This document shows, piece by piece, positions 43,607 through 54,212 of a stretch of DNA of 64,000 nucleotides (position 1 is its first letter; the number at the start of each line of letters is the position of its first letter). This DNA is from Collinsella aerofaciens (GTDB lineage: Bacteria; Actinomycetota; Coriobacteriia; Coriobacteriales; Coriobacteriaceae): positions 92,029 through 156,028 of the forward strand of contig NZ_WQPL01000007.1 in the NCBI RefSeq assembly GCF_018785245.1, in the 5' to 3' direction. Position numbers and translations under genes: made by a program. The notes beneath the pieces are model-generated. The model did no database searches and was not told the origin of the DNA. It was given only the letters and a program-made list of their open reading frames with translations.

Positions 43607-44535
43607 CGAACACCGCCGATTGCCTGCGGAAACACGTGCTCCATGACAAAGCGGCCGCCCTCAATGCGGGCGAGCGCCTTGAGTCCCCCATCGAGCACCA
43701 ACGCAAACGGCGCCTTCGAGGAATCGAAATCGGCAAGCGCACGCTCAACGGGAATGCGTCGGCCGCAGAGCAGATCGTCGGCAAGATCGCCCGGCAAGTC
43801 AACACGCGTGGCGCCCAGGGCCGCAATGGGATCCAGGGCAAAGCCAGCGGCGGACTCGGGAGAAAGCTCCTCCACCGCATGACAGGCGCCAATAGAAACA
43901 ACACCGGATGCGGTGCGGCGAAGCGCAGAAATGTGCGCGGCGCTCTCGCAGGCGCGGCCCAGGTCGCGAGCGAGCGCGCGAATGTAAGTGCCCTTGCTCA
44001 CCGAGAACGCCACGGTCCACACGCATGTATCACCTTCGCCGCCCACGGCGATCAGGTCGGCGGCATAGACCTCGACGGGGCGCGGAGGTAGGTCCACCGC
44101 ATTGCCCTCGCGAGCAGACTTGTAGGCGCGAACGCCATTGACCGAGATAGCCGAAAACGCCGGCGGCACCTGCATCTGCGGACCCAGCATGGCGACCAAG
44201 CGCTCACGCGCATAGGCAGGATCGCGGAGCTCGTCGGCAACAGCCACCGTGCGGACCGCCTCGCCCTCCGCATCATCGGTATTGGTCTCGGCGCCAAACG
44301 AAATGTCGGCGACGTAGTTTTTCGTATCGAGCGTGAGCATACCCAGCAAACGGGTGGCCTGACCCACGCCCACAACCATGACACCCGATGCCATGGGGTC
44401 GAGCGTACCGGCATGGCCGACGCGCCGCTCATGGAGGGCGCGTCGGCATTGCGAGACCACGTCATGGGACGTGCAGCCCACCGGCTTATCGACGGCGAGC
44501 AGCATATTCAATTGAGAAGGCGTTCGACGAGCCAT
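43603..44535 (-). CDS. truB: tRNA pseudouridine55 synthase TruB
   Basis: A 310-residue enzyme that makes pseudouridine 55 in tRNA T loops. The catalytic aspartate is D46 in RVGHAGTLDPMASGVMVVGV; KTYVAD-type NYVADISFGAETNTDDAEG and SKGTYIRALARDLG are the other conserved parts. The start ATG at 44535 has GGATGG; an internal methionine at residue 11 (MLLAVDKPVG) is also possible. It follows nrnA after 15 bases. Confidence 0.94.
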   Translation of the reverse strand: MARRTPSQLNMLLAVDKPVGCTSHDVVSQCRRALHERRVGHAGTLDPMASGVMVVGVGQATRLLGMLTLDTKNYVADISFGAETNTDDAEGEAVRTVAVADELRDPAYARERLVAMLGPQMQVPPAFSAISVNGVRAYKSAREGNAVDLPPRPVEVYAADLIAVGGEGDTCVWTVAFSVSKGTYIRALARDLGRACESAAHISALRRTASGVVSIGACHAVEELSPESAAGFALDPIAALGATRVDLPGDLADDLLCGRRIPVERALADFDSSKAPFALVLDGGLKALARIEGGRFVMEHVFPQAIGGVR

Positions 44536-44550
44536 GTACCATCCAATAAG

Positions 44551-45594
44551 TTAGAGCTCGACGGTCACCGAAGCGGGATCCTCCCCCACCAGCTCGGCCA
44601 GCATGGGAAGTGCCACGGCGAGCGTCTCGCGAATTGTTCCGTTGTTGGAAAAGCCGGCGGCGGCATGATGCCCGCCACCGCCAAAGTTGGCAGCAATCTC
44701 GGACACATCGAGGTCGCCCTTGGAGCGCAGGTTGCCACGCACCTTGGTATCGCCCTCAATGCCCTTTAAGAACATGCAGACCTCGACGCCCATCACCGAA
44801 CGCACCACGTCAACCAGGCCGTCGCACTCATCCGAGGTGACACCGCAAGCCTCAAGGTCGCTCTGGTACGCATAGCTATACGCGACGCGCCCGTGGGCCA
44901 CCGTCTTGATGCGGCCCATAACGATGGACTTGAGGTGCAAAAACTCAACGCGCATGCTCTGATATACCTCGAGTGCCACACGCGCCGGATCGGCACCGTG
45001 GGCAACCAGACGCGAGGCCGCATGGAACGCGGCGGCATCGGCGTTTTGGTACTGAAAACGGCCGGTATCGGTAACCAAGCCGCACAGCAGGCAGGTCGCA
45101 ACGCCATCACGTGCGACAATGCCGCAATTGTCCAAGAAGCGATCGATGATCATCGCGCAGGCCGCGGCATCGACGCGCCTCAGGCTGAGGTCGGCAAACT
45201 CCTCGCGCGCCGGATGGTGATCGAAGCACACCACATGCTTGGAGCGGCGAAGCACCTCGGCCGAGTTGTTGAGGCGCTCGACGACCGGCACGTCCACCGA
45301 GATGAACAAGTCCGGATTGCCAGTGTACGCAGATGCCGGCACCAGGCGATCGGAGCCTTCCATAAAGCGGTAGATGCGCGGAACCGGGTCATCGTCTGCC
45401 AGCAACAGCGCAATGTCCTTGTTGGGAAAAAACTTCATGAGCGAAAGGCCCAGACCCAACACGGAGCCCAAGGCATCGCCATCGGGAGAAGTATGTCCCG
45501 AAATCGCAATGGAGGACGCACCCTCGATGAGCTCGAGGATGCGTCGCTGAATATCTGCAGACTCGCACGAGGCGAGGTCGGCGGAATTAGTCAT
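44551..45594 (-). CDS. nrnA: DHH-family phosphoesterase (NrnA-like nanoRNase/pAp phosphatase)
   Basis: A 347-residue DHH-DHHA1 protein. Catalytic motifs: SGHTSPDGDALGSVLGLGLS (motif I with two aspartates), SVDVPVVERLNN, FDHHPAREEFADLS (DHH), and the DHHA1 end GNLRSKGDLDVSEIAANFGG GGHH. NrnA degrades short RNAs and 3'-phosphoadenosine-5'-phosphate. Overlaps rbfA by eight bases; truB follows. The order infB-rbfA-nrnA-truB-ribF is the common Gram-positive one. Confidence 0.93.
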   Translation of the reverse strand: MTNSADLASCESADIQRRILELIEGASSIAISGHTSPDGDALGSVLGLGLSLMKFFPNKDIALLLADDDPVPRIYRFMEGSDRLVPASAYTGNPDLFISVDVPVVERLNNSAEVLRRSKHVVCFDHHPAREEFADLSLRRVDAAACAMIIDRFLDNCGIVARDGVATCLLCGLVTDTGRFQYQNADAAAFHAASRLVAHGADPARVALEVYQSMRVEFLHLKSIVMGRIKTVAHGRVAYSYAYQSDLEACGVTSDECDGLVDVVRSVMGVEVCMFLKGIEGDTKVRGNLRSKGDLDVSEIAANFGGGGHHAAAGFSNNGTIRETLAVALPMLAELVGEDPASVTVEL

Positions 45595-45997
45595 CTAAAG
45601 CTGCCTCCTGGGCGGCATCCGCTATCGGATAGCCGTCCTCGTCCTTTTCGATCGCAAGCGTGGCGGGAACGTTTTCCAGCGCACGCGTGATGCGCTCGGC
45701 CTCATCGGTCGAGCGATCGATGCGAAAATCGAGCTCGGGCGTGACACGCCAATCGAGCGAGCGAGCCAACAGGCTGCGAATACGGCCCTTAGCGCTAGCG
45801 AGCGCCTCCATGACCTCGTCGTAGCGGCTCGCATCGCACGACACGTACACGCGCGCGAACGAACGGTCCACCGCGACCTCGACCGCGGTCAAAGTAACCA
45901 GGTCGAGACGCGGATCGGAAACCTCAAAGAGCAGGATATAACCGAGCTTCTCGCGAAGCTGCTCGCCCAGACGGCGGGTTGCCTGCGTTTGCTTCAT
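45587..45997 (-). CDS. rbfA: Ribosome-binding factor A
   Basis: A 136-residue 30S maturation factor with the single KH-like fold. Typical parts: RRLGEQLREKLGYILLFEVSDPRLDLVTLTAVEV split over residues 9-42 and FARVYVSC, then TPELDFRIDRSTDEAERI. It follows infB by 11 bases and overlaps nrnA. The C-terminal tail is acidic (IEKDEDGYPIADAAQE). Confidence 0.94.
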   Translation of the reverse strand: MKQTQATRRLGEQLREKLGYILLFEVSDPRLDLVTLTAVEVAVDRSFARVYVSCDASRYDEVMEALASAKGRIRSLLARSLDWRVTPELDFRIDRSTDEAERITRALENVPATLAIEKDEDGYPIADAAQEAALDD

Positions 45998-46008
45998 AGC
46001 GCTACCCC

Positions 46009-48723
46009 CTACTCGGTACGGGCAACCTGGTCGATGCGGTAACCCTCGATCTGGTCGCCGGGCTTGATGTCCTGGAAGTTCTCCAGACCAATGCCGCCCT
46101 CGGAACCGCTCTTGAGGCTCTTGGCCTCGTCCTTGTAGTGGCGCATCGAGGCGATCTTACCGTTGAAGACCACGATGCCGTCGCGCACCAGACGCACGGA
46201 ATCGGTCGCGGCGATCTCGCCCTCTTCGACGCGGACGCCGGCGGCGATACCGACTTTGGGCACCTTGAAGGTGTCCAGGACGGTCGCGGTACCCGTGGAG
46301 ACCTCGACCTCGGTGGGCTTGAGCATGCCGATACGGGCGGCGTCGAGCTCCTCGAGGCACTTGTAGATGACGTCGTAGCAACGGATCTCGACGCCCTCGC
46401 GCTCGGCGGCGGAGCGGGCCTTACCGTCGGGACGGACGCCAAAGCCGATGATGATGGCGTTGGAGGCGTCGGCCAGGACGACGTCGGTCTCGTTGATGGC
46501 GCCAACGGCAGAGTGGATCGTGTTGATGCGAACCTCGGACTGATCCATCTTGTCGAGCGAGTCCTGAAGGGCCTCGATGGAGCCCTGGACGTCGGCCTTG
46601 ATGATCAGGTTGAGCTCCTTGACCTCGGCGTCGGCGATGGTCTCGAAGAGGTTCTCGAGCGTGACGTGCTTGACGCGGCTCTGCTCCTCGATACGGGCCT
46701 TGAGCGAACGCTCGTCGGCAAGGGCGCGAGCCTCGCGCTCGTCCTCGAACACGCGGAACTCGTCACCGGCGTTGGGCACGGACTGCAGGCCCAGGATCTC
46801 GACGGCGTCGGAGGGACCGGCCTCGGTGACGGCGCGACCCTTGGGGTCGAGCATGGCGCGGACGCGGCCGTAGGTAAGGCCGGCGACCAGCGTATCGCCC
46901 ACGTGCAGGGTACCGCGGGTCACGAGCACGGTAGCGACCGAGCCGCGGCCCTTGTCGAGCTTGGCCTCGAGAACGTTGCCGGAGGCAAAGGTGTCCGGGT
47001 TGGCCTTGAGCTCGAGCACGTCTGCCTGGAGCAGCACGGTCTCCAGAAGGTCATCGATACCGATCTTCTGCTTGGCGGAGATGTTGACGAACATGTTCTG
47101 TCCGCCCCACTCCTCGGGGATGACGCCGTACTCGGTGAGCTCCTGGCGCACGCGGTCGGGGTTGGCGCCCGGCTTATCGATCTTGTTGACGGCGACGACG
47201 ATGGGTACGCCGGCGGCCTTGGCGTGGTTGATCGACTCGACGGTCTGGGGCATGACGCCGTCGTCGGCAGCCACGATCAGGATGACAATGTCGGTCACCT
47301 TGGCACCACGGGCACGCATAGCCGTAAAGGTGGCGTGACCCGGGGTATCGATGAAGGTGATCTTGCGGTCGTTGATCATGACCTGCGAAGCGCCGATGGC
47401 CTGCGTAATACCGCCCGCCTCGCCGGCAGCAACGCCGGTGTGACGGATGGCGTCGAGCAGCGACGTCTTGCCGTGGTCGACGTGGCCCATGACGGTAACG
47501 ACCGGGGCGCGCGACTTGAGGTCGGCGGGATCGTCGTAGAACGAGAAGGTGTTCTCCTCCTCGGGGGTGATGATCTTGATCTGACGGCCCAGGTCATCGG
47601 CAACGAGCTCGACGAGGTCGTCGGACATGGACTGCGTCATAGTGAGCGGCGTACCCAGCAGGAACAGGCGCTTGATGATATCGTTGGCCGGAACGTCGAG
47701 CGCCTCGGCAAGCTCCTGGACGGTAACGCCCTGGGAGACCTTGATGGCGTCGAGGTCCTCGGGGTTCACGCCCTGGGCCAGCGCCTCCTCTATCTTGCGC
47801 TCCTCCTGAGCCTTGGCAGCCTCGCGCTCGCGCTTCTCCTTGCGCTTCTTGCGGCGACCGGTGGACTCGCGAGAGGCCTCCTCGACGGCGGCGCGGGCCT
47901 CCTCGAGCACCTTCTCGCGGCTGTACTCCTCGGCCTCGCGAGCCATGCGGCTGTAGTGGTCCTCTTCGTTGTTGTGACCGCCCTTGCGCTTCTTGCCCTT
48001 GCCCTGCTTGTCGGGGTTGGGGAAGTCCATGCCAGCAGCGACGTTGTTGCTGGCGTTAGTGCGATGGCTGTGCGGACGGCTCTCGGAGGCGTTGCGCTCG
48101 GAGTTGTTGTCGGAGGCGTTGCGATCGTTACGACGGCCACCGCGGCGGTCGTTGTTGCCGCCACGACGGTTACCGCGCTCTGCGGCGCGCTCGGCCTTGG
48201 CCTTGTCCTCGGCGTCCTTCTTCTCCTTGAGCACGGTCTCCTGTGCGGCGATCTGGTCGAGCAGCGAACGGAAGCGCGAACCGGAGTCGGAAGCGGGAAC
48301 GGCGCGGCGCTGAGCCTCGCGGGCAGCCTCCTCCTTCTCGCGGGCAAGGCGCTCCTGCTCGGCCTTCTTCTTGGCCTCGGCCTCGGCGCGGGCAGCCTCC
48401 TCAGCAGCCTGGGCTGCGGCAAACTGGCGGCGCTCCTCCTCGCGGGCCTTCTCGGCGGCGATGCGCTCGCGCTCGGCCTCGGCGGCGCGTGCGGCCTCCT
48501 CGGCGGCAGCCGCCTGCTCCTCGGCCTGCTTGGCGGCCTCGACTTCCTGGGCGCGGGCCTCGATCACCGAGGCGAGCTGCTTGCGGACCATAGCGACATA
48601 AGCGTCCTCCAAGGTGGAGGAAGCGGACTTAGCGGGAATCTTCATTTCGGCGAGATGACCCATCAATTCCTTGGAGGTCATGCCGAACTCTTTGGCCAGG
48701 GTGGACACACGGACTTTTGCCAT
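46009..48723 (-). CDS. infB: Translation initiation factor IF-2
   Basis: A 904-residue GTPase bringing initiator tRNA to the ribosome. The N-terminus [20 protein letters not shown] is the IF2_N domain; residues 50-150 are a charged Ala/Glu/Lys-rich helix; the G domain begins at [20 protein letters not shown] with [16 protein letters not shown] and [16 protein letters not shown]. Two IF2_N repeats occur (the second near [20 protein letters not shown]). An Asn/Arg-rich patch ([20 protein letters not shown]) lies at about 190-220. It follows nusA after 91 bases with no YlxR gene between. Confidence 0.96.
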   Translation of the reverse strand: MAKVRVSTLAKEFGMTSKELMGHLAEMKIPAKSASSTLEDAYVAMVRKQLASVIEARAQEVEAAKQAEEQAAAAEEAARAAEAERERIAAEKAREEERRQFAAAQAAEEAARAEAEAKKKAEQERLAREKEEAAREAQRRAVPASDSGSRFRSLLDQIAAQETVLKEKKDAEDKAKAERAAERGNRRGGNNDRRGGRRNDRNASDNNSERNASESRPHSHRTNASNNVAAGMDFPNPDKQGKGKKRKGGHNNEEDHYSRMAREAEEYSREKVLEEARAAVEEASRESTGRRKKRKEKREREAAKAQEERKIEEALAQGVNPEDLDAIKVSQGVTVQELAEALDVPANDIIKRLFLLGTPLTMTQSMSDDLVELVADDLGRQIKIITPEEENTFSFYDDPADLKSRAPVVTVMGHVDHGKTSLLDAIRHTGVAAGEAGGITQAIGASQVMINDRKITFIDTPGHATFTAMRARGAKVTDIVILIVAADDGVMPQTVESINHAKAAGVPIVVAVNKIDKPGANPDRVRQELTEYGVIPEEWGGQNMFVNISAKQKIGIDDLLETVLLQADVLELKANPDTFASGNVLEAKLDKGRGSVATVLVTRGTLHVGDTLVAGLTYGRVRAMLDPKGRAVTEAGPSDAVEILGLQSVPNAGDEFRVFEDEREARALADERSLKARIEEQSRVKHVTLENLFETIADAEVKELNLIIKADVQGSIEALQDSLDKMDQSEVRINTIHSAVGAINETDVVLADASNAIIIGFGVRPDGKARSAAEREGVEIRCYDVIYKCLEELDAARIGMLKPTEVEVSTGTATVLDTFKVPKVGIAAGVRVEEGEIAATDSVRLVRDGIVVFNGKIASMRHYKDEAKSLKSGSEGGIGLENFQDIKPGDQIEGYRIDQVARTE

Positions 48724-48814
48724 ATGACTTCACCTACCCTTTCTGGCACTTTGGGTGCCTAGAGACTGAACGAGCGTGGGAGACGCGCCGGGACCCGCCC
48801 GGCGCGACCGCGCG

Positions 48815-50062
48815 CTAGATCAGGTCCTCCGCATCATCGAAGGCGTCGGTGTCGTGGACACCGCAGAAACGGGAGCCGGGACGAGCCTGGTTGCGGCACT
48901 GGATGCCGTCCTCGGACACGTACTCGCAGCGGCGGACGTCCTCGTCCTCCTCGTCACCGATCAGGTCGGCGGCGGGCTCCTCGTGAACGGGAACGTTCTT
49001 GAGGATGTCGGCGGCAAGGGTCTCGGACTTGATGTCGATGTGCCAGCCGGTCAGGCGCGCGGCGAGACGGGCGTTCTGGCCCTCCTTGCCAATGGCGAGG
49101 GACAGCTGGTCGTCGGGCACGATGACGCCGGCGTAAGCCTTCTCCTCGTCGATGAGGACGCGGGTGACCTTGGCGGGCGAAAGGGCGTTGGCGACGTAGA
49201 CGGCAGGATCGGCATCCCACAGGATGACGTCGACGCGCTCGCCACGGAGCTCGCCCACGACAGCGCGAACACGGCTGCCCTTGGGGCCGACGCAGGCGCC
49301 CACGGGATCCAGACGGTCGTCGAGCGAGTGGACGGCAACCTTGGAGCGCTGGCCGGGCTCGCGGGCGATCGACTTGATCTGGACGGTGCCCTCATAGATC
49401 TCGGGCACCTCCTGCTCAAACAGACGACGCATGAGCTCGGGGTGGGTACGGGAGATGACAATCGGCGGACGGCTGTGCTCGCCGCGAACCGGCTGCAGGT
49501 TGGAGTTGGGGTCGCGAACGTCGATGATCACGGCCTTGATGTGCTGGTTGTGCAGGTAGCGCTCGCCCATCGGACGCTCGTTGCGCTCGTTCTCGTAACG
49601 GCGCTGGTCGAAGTGCGGAAGCTCGGCCTCGACGCCCTCGCGGATCTTGACGATCGTGAAGTCGGGCGTGGACTGCAGCACGGTACCGCTGATGAGGTCA
49701 CCGATGCGGCCGGAGAACTCCTCGTAGATCTGCTCGCGGGCGGAGTTACGCACGATGGCGTTGATCTCGGCCTTGGCGTGCTGGGCGGCGATGCGGCTCG
49801 TGTTCTTGGGAGTGACGTCAATCTCCTCGAACTCGGTAAAGTTGCCCTCCTCGTCCATGGAATCGTCAATCGGCTCCAGACGGTAGACGTAGATCTTGCC
49901 GGTGGTGCGGTCGATGGTCACCTTGGCGCCCCACTCAAGATGCAGGATCTCGGCATAGCTCTTGGCGAGCGACTGCTCCAGGCGGTCGATCAGGTAGAGC
50001 TGGTCGATGTGCTTCTCCTGGCAAAGCTCCATCAGGGCGGACATCATGTCGGATGCTGCCAT
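48815..50062 (-). CDS. nusA: Transcription termination/antitermination protein NusA
   Basis: A 415-residue RNA polymerase factor with N-terminal, S1 ([21 protein letters not shown]), and two KH domains ([10 protein letters not shown]-type [16 protein letters not shown] and [21 protein letters not shown]). The acidic repeats of E. coli NusA are absent. Instead there is a C-terminal cysteine-histidine motif: C379, C389, C400 and H403 in [20 protein letters not shown] and RFCGVHD. The gene follows rimP by one base and precedes infB after 91 bases; the usual ylxR is absent. Confidence 0.95.
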   Translation of the reverse strand: MAASDMMSALMELCQEKHIDQLYLIDRLEQSLAKSYAEILHLEWGAKVTIDRTTGKIYVYRLEPIDDSMDEEGNFTEFEEIDVTPKNTSRIAAQHAKAEINAIVRNSAREQIYEEFSGRIGDLISGTVLQSTPDFTIVKIREGVEAELPHFDQRRYENERNERPMGERYLHNQHIKAVIIDVRDPNSNLQPVRGEHSRPPIVISRTHPELMRRLFEQEVPEIYEGTVQIKSIAREPGQRSKVAVHSLDDRLDPVGACVGPKGSRVRAVVGELRGERVDVILWDADPAVYVANALSPAKVTRVLIDEEKAYAGVIVPDDQLSLAIGKEGQNARLAARLTGWHIDIKSETLAADILKNVPVHEEPAADLIGDEEDEDVRRCEYVSEDGIQCRNQARPGSRFCGVHDTDAFDDAEDLI

Positions 50063-50063
50063 C

Positions 50064-50558
50064 TTACTTTCCTTCCTTCGCGGGCTTGAAGTCGTAGGTG
50101 GGCTTCAACTTGCACTTTTTAACATCAGAGAAATCGAGGGTAACGGACTCGCCGCCCTCGAGCTCGAGGGTCACGTTCGTCTCGGTGGCGGCGGCAATCT
50201 TACCGGCGTACTTGCGACGGCCCTCGGTAGCGGTGGAGGTGAGCTCGCAGTTCTCGCCCACAAAGCGGGTAAAGTCGCACGGGCGGCGCAGCGGGCGCGC
50301 CATACCCGGGCTCGACACCTCGAGCGTATAGCTCGAAGAGATGGGGTCGAGCTCCTCAATCACATCGCCGACCCACTTGGTGTTGGCCGTGACGTCGTTG
50401 AGCGAAAGGCTCTGACCCTCGGCACCCTCGATACGCACGCGCACGCAGGGGGCCTTGGTGGCACCCACGAGCTCGACGTCGACGATGTCGACATCGTGCT
50501 GGGGAGCGACGGCCTCGAGCGCGTCGATGATCGCCTGCTCGGTCTTGGTCTTGACCAT
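50064..50558 (-). CDS. rimP: Ribosome maturation factor RimP
   Basis: A 164-residue 30S maturation factor. Typical RimP signatures: VDIVDVELVGATKAPCVRVR, VIEELDPISSSYTLEVSSPG and RPLRRPCDFTRFVGENCEL. The C-terminal part ESVTLDFSDVKKCKLKPTYD is also normal. The ATG at 50558 follows GGAGGT by six bases; the longer open frame crosses a terminator and the promoter, so it is not coding. It is the first gene of the rimP-nusA-infB-rbfA-nrnA-truB-ribF group. Confidence 0.94.
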   Translation of the reverse strand: MVKTKTEQAIIDALEAVAPQHDVDIVDVELVGATKAPCVRVRIEGAEGQSLSLNDVTANTKWVGDVIEELDPISSSYTLEVSSPGMARPLRRPCDFTRFVGENCELTSTATEGRRKYAGKIAAATETNVTLELEGGESVTLDFSDVKKCKLKPTYDFKPAKEGK

Positions 50559-50582
50559 TGCGGCACCTCCATCCATACAAAA

Positions 50583-50610
50583 AAGAAGCGGGGCCGAAAC
50601 CCCACTTCTT
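50583..50610 (-). terminator. Intrinsic terminator in the rimP leader (attenuator candidate)
   Basis: AAGAAGCGGGG (50583-50593) pairs with CCCCACTTCTT (50600-50610) with one mismatch; seven T residues follow on the minus strand. It lies between the promoter at 50637-50665 and the rimP ribosome site, so every transcript from that promoter must pass it. Confidence 0.72.
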
Positions 50611-50636
50611 TCAATTACAACTTCATTTGCAAGCAA

Positions 50637-50665
50637 ACTATACCAATAGCTGCGGAAACGTGCAA
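50637..50665 (-). promoter_or_regulatory. Promoter of the rimP-nusA-infB operon
   Basis: On the minus strand TTGCAC (50665-50660) and TATAGT (50642-50637) are separated by 17 bases, a near-consensus promoter. The rest of the 370-base gap up to the lipoprotein gene at 50928 shows no further clear signal apart from AAGGAGG before that gene. Confidence 0.65.
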
Positions 50666-50927
50666 GCACAGTACGAACCTGCAGGTCAGCGTGCGCACAG
50701 CTTCTCCACAAGAACAGGACAATTGGACTAAAGACTCCATGAGGCAAGCGCCCGAGGGTCCCAAAACGGGCCATGCGTCCCAATCCACAGGCCCGTTCTG
50801 ACCCCAAGGGCATTCCTCCCCGAGCCCCTATCGATCAGACTTACGCTAAGGGACATTCTGCAACAAGCCAGCCAGCAAGTCGCGCAACGACGAACCTTTC
50901 CAAATCCTCTACGGCAAGGAGGCACCC

Positions 50928-51508
50928 ATGAAACGTCTAGGCACCCCCTGCATGACTGCACTCGCCATCGCAACGTGCTCGTTGGCCCTCTTGGGCTGCG
51001 GCAACGCGAATGGCAAAACTGACACATACGAACCGAACCCTGGCAGCACAAAAGCCATCGAGAAAATGACGCCATCGGAGAGCTTCGACAAAATAGACGA
51101 GGACATCGTCGATCCCAGGGTCTGGGTCCCGATTCCCAAGAACAGCTCCCCATCGACCTTGAGGTAGACGAGAACGTTCATGTTATCTGCGTGGGCAAGG
51201 ACACCGACGGCTACGGGGACGCCGCGCTCGTCTTTACAGTGTCCAACAACACCGGTGTCGACATGATGTTTGGCGATGTGGACTCCTATGCCTACGTCAA
51301 CGGTAAGGTCCGCGACGTACGCATGCGCCAGCCGGTCGCCGCAGGAGAGGAAACGCGCGCCATGCTCACCTTTGTGGGCACCTTCGACGATCCGAACTTT
51401 GATGTGAACAACGACCTCAACGACCTCAACGACATCTACCTCAACATTTGGATGTTCGAAGAGGCAACGGGCAACGTTTACTTTAGGGACCTGGTACACA
51501 TCCCATAG
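50928..51508 (+). pseudogene. Lipoprotein gene, frameshifted
   Basis: The first frame (50928-51167) gives a lipoprotein signal peptide MKRLGTPCMTALAIATCSLA with lipobox LLGCGN, then about 55 residues before a stop. The rest of the protein continues in another frame: reading back from GKDTDGYGDAALVFTVSNNT at 51191 the frame extends to LPIDLEVDENVHVICVGKD with no stop, so a single base loss or gain lies roughly at 51095-51140. The two parts together would make about 190 residues, a plausible secreted domain with an NDLNDLND repeat. AAGGAGG precedes the first ATG. The family is not recognised. A sequencing error is the alternative explanation. Confidence 0.65.
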
Positions 51509-51551
51509 AAAACGTTGCGACGCAATGACTAAGCAGGGCACACAACGAAAA

Positions 51552-51583
51552 ACGAGGGACGACCCAACCGGATCGCCCCTCGT
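51552..51583. terminator. Bidirectional terminator between lipoprotein gene and leuS
   Basis: ACGAGGGACGA (51552-51562) pairs with TCGCCCCTCGT (51573-51583) with one mismatch; TCTTTTG and the A-rich left flank suit both strands. Confidence 0.75.
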
Positions 51584-51612
51584 CTTTTGTGCGTCAGTTA
51601 AGCGCGCAGTGC

Positions 51613-54189
51613 TTACTTGACCACCAGGTTGACCAGCTTGCCGGGCACGCAGATGGCCTTGACGACCGTCTTGCCCTCGAGCCACTTGGCGACGGCGGCC
51701 TCGGCGGCAGCCTGCATATCCTCATTGGAGGCATCGCGGGCAACGTCGACGCGACCACGGACCTTGCCGAGCACCTGGACGACGATCTGCACCGTGTCCT
51801 CAACGGACTCGGCCAGGTCAAACTCGGGCCAGGCGGCGGTGTAGGCGTTACCCTCGCAGCCGAGCGCCTCGTGCCACAGCTCGTCGGCCCAGAACGGGCA
51901 GATGGGGGCAAGGACGCTCACGATATCCTTAGCCACGCCGTAGCACAGCGCCTTGTCGCGGGCGGTACCCTCGGTGGCGTTGAGGTAGGCGCTCGCCGCG
52001 TTGACGAGCTCCATGACGGCCGAGATCGCGGTGTTAAACTGGCCGCGATCGAAATCCTCGGTGCACTTGGCGATGGTGCGGTGACGCTCGCGATAGAGCT
52101 TCATCGCAACCTCGTCGAGCGCGGACTTGTCGAAGGCCACGTTGGCGTCGCCGGACTGGACGAGCTGCCAAACGATACGCCAGGCGCGCTTGATAAAGCG
52201 GTTGGCGCCCTCGACGGCCTTGGGATCCCAGTCGAAGTCCTTCTCGGGAGGGGCGATAAACAGGATCGCCAAACGCATGGTGTCGGCGCCGTAGGGCTCG
52301 ATGACCGAGCTCGGGGGCACGACATTGCCCTTGGACTTGGACATGGTGTCGCCGTTCTCGTCCTTGACCATGCCCTGACACAGCAGGTTGGTGAAGGGCT
52401 CGTCCACACTCAGCAGGCCCAGGTCGCGCAGTGCCTTGGTAAAGAAGCGGCTGTAGAGCAGGTGCAGAATGGCGTGCTCGATGCCGCCGATGTAGTTATC
52501 GACGGGCATCCAACGGTCGGCGGCTTCCTTGGAGAAGGGCAGCTCGGTGTTGTGCGGGTCGGTATAGCGCAGGTAATACCAGCTGGAGCAGGTGAAGGTG
52601 TCCATGGTATCGGTCTCGCGCTTAGCCGGGCGGCCGCAGACCGGGCAGGTGGTCTCGTAGAAGTCCTTGCACTCGGCAAGGGTCTCGCCAGCGCCCAGGT
52701 CCAGGTTCTCGGGCAACGTCACCGGCAGTTGATCCTCAGGCACGGGCACGATGCCGCAGTGCTCGCAGTGGATGGCCGGGATGGGGTTGCCCCAATAGCG
52801 CTGGCGGCTGATGAGCCAGTCGCGCAGGCGGAACTCGACCTTGCGACGGCCGCAGCCCATGGCCTCGAGGTCGGCCACGATGGCAGCCTCGCCCTCGGAG
52901 TGCTTACCGCCGCGCATGCCGGTGTACTTGCCGGACTGGACGAGCGTGCCCTCGGCAGCGCGGGCGCAATCCCAGTCGACGTTCTCGGCATGGAAGGTAT
53001 CGATGGTCTCGCCGCTGGCCTCGACGGCAGCGCGATCGTCATCGTCCAGGATGATCGGAACGATCGGCAGGTCGTACTTGCGGGCAAACTCAAAGTCGCG
53101 CTGGTCGCCGCAGGGAACGGCCATGACGGCACCGGTGCCGTAGTCGGCAACGACATAATCGGCAACCCACACGGGGACCTTCTCGCCGTTCACGGGGTTC
53201 ACCACGTAGCGGCCGGTAAAGGCACCGTGTTTCTCGAGGGTGCCCTGGGCACGCTCGACGGCAGAGATATGCTTGGAGTCCTCGACGATCTTGGTGACGG
53301 CCTCCTCGTACTCCGTGCCCTCGACGAGCTCGTGCAGACGGGCGTACTCGGGAGCCAGGACAAAGAAGGACACACCAAAGAGGGTGTCGGCACGCGTGGT
53401 GAAGACGGTGATCTTGCCCTCATCGCCCTCAATGGGCTCGCCATCCTGGTCGCACAGGGTAAAGTCGACCTCGGCGCCCTCGGAGCGACCGATCCAGTTG
53501 GCCTGCATCTGCTTGACGCGCTCGGGCCAGCCGGGGAGCTTCTCCAAGTCGTCGAGCAGCTCCTGAGAGTACTCGGTGATCTTGTAGTACCACTGCTCAA
53601 GGTCGCGCTTCTCGGGCTCGGTGCCGCAACGCCAGCACTTGCCCTCGGTAACCTGCTCGTTGGCCAGAACGGTCTTGCAGTTGGGGCACCAGTTGACCGG
53701 GTTCTTCTTGCGATAGACCAAGCCCTTTTCCCACATCTTCTCAAAGATCCACTGACCCCAACGGTAGTAGTCGGGGCTGCAGGTCTTGACCATGCGATCC
53801 AGATCGTAGGAGAAACCCATGCGCTTCATCGTGGCGAGCGCCTGGTCCATGTTCTTATACGTCCAGGCAGCAGCCTGCGTATTGTGCTTGATGGCCGCGT
53901 TCTCGGCGGGCAGGCCAAAGGCATCGAAGCCGATGGGATGCAGCACGTCAAAGCCGCGCATGCGGGCCTGACGGGCCATGGCGTCGCCGATGGTATAGTT
54001 GCGCGCGTGGCCCATGTGCAGGTCACCCGACGGATACGGGAACATCTCGAGCACGTACTTTTTGGGCTTGCTGTCGTCGGTGTCGACGGCAAAGAGGTTG
54101 GAGTCCTCCCAGGCCTTCATCCACCTGGACTCAATGGCCTGCGCGTCGTAGGCAGGGATCTCGTCCTTATGATCTGTGCAATCGCACAT
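51613..54189 (-). CDS. leuS: Leucyl-tRNA synthetase
   Basis: Class I synthetase of 858 residues. HIGH-type motif is [20 protein letters not shown] near residue 50; editing domain includes [20 protein letters not shown]; a zinc-like region [20 protein letters not shown] and the KMSKS motif [16 protein letters not shown] near residue 615 follow. Start ATG at 54189 has AAAGGAG six bases before. No T-box is seen here; instead the leader contains a long palindrome (54213-54331). The gene stands alone. Confidence 0.96.
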   Translation of the reverse strand: MCDCTDHKDEIPAYDAQAIESRWMKAWEDSNLFAVDTDDSKPKKYVLEMFPYPSGDLHMGHARNYTIGDAMARQARMRGFDVLHPIGFDAFGLPAENAAIKHNTQAAAWTYKNMDQALATMKRMGFSYDLDRMVKTCSPDYYRWGQWIFEKMWEKGLVYRKKNPVNWCPNCKTVLANEQVTEGKCWRCGTEPEKRDLEQWYYKITEYSQELLDDLEKLPGWPERVKQMQANWIGRSEGAEVDFTLCDQDGEPIEGDEGKITVFTTRADTLFGVSFFVLAPEYARLHELVEGTEYEEAVTKIVEDSKHISAVERAQGTLEKHGAFTGRYVVNPVNGEKVPVWVADYVVADYGTGAVMAVPCGDQRDFEFARKYDLPIVPIILDDDDRAAVEASGETIDTFHAENVDWDCARAAEGTLVQSGKYTGMRGGKHSEGEAAIVADLEAMGCGRRKVEFRLRDWLISRQRYWGNPIPAIHCEHCGIVPVPEDQLPVTLPENLDLGAGETLAECKDFYETTCPVCGRPAKRETDTMDTFTCSSWYYLRYTDPHNTELPFSKEAADRWMPVDNYIGGIEHAILHLLYSRFFTKALRDLGLLSVDEPFTNLLCQGMVKDENGDTMSKSKGNVVPPSSVIEPYGADTMRLAILFIAPPEKDFDWDPKAVEGANRFIKRAWRIVWQLVQSGDANVAFDKSALDEVAMKLYRERHRTIAKCTEDFDRGQFNTAISAVMELVNAASAYLNATEGTARDKALCYGVAKDIVSVLAPICPFWADELWHEALGCEGNAYTAAWPEFDLAESVEDTVQIVVQVLGKVRGRVDVARDASNEDMQAAAEAAVAKWLEGKTVVKAICVPGKLVNLVVK

Positions 54190-54212
54190 ATCAGCTCCTT
54201 TAATCTTAGCTG

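Noticed and set aside
46138-48762. 874-codon open frame on the plus strand opposite infB
   Set aside because: Low-complexity Leu/Gly/Ala product with no ribosome site; a shadow of the IF-2 gene.
48724-48814. A small ylxR gene between nusA and infB
   Set aside because: Only 91 bases are available and no ORF with a ribosome site is present.
50909-51685. 258-codon minus-strand open frame over the lipoprotein relic
   Set aside because: It runs through the terminator and into leuS, has no ribosome site, and the plus strand shows a clear signal peptide and lipobox.
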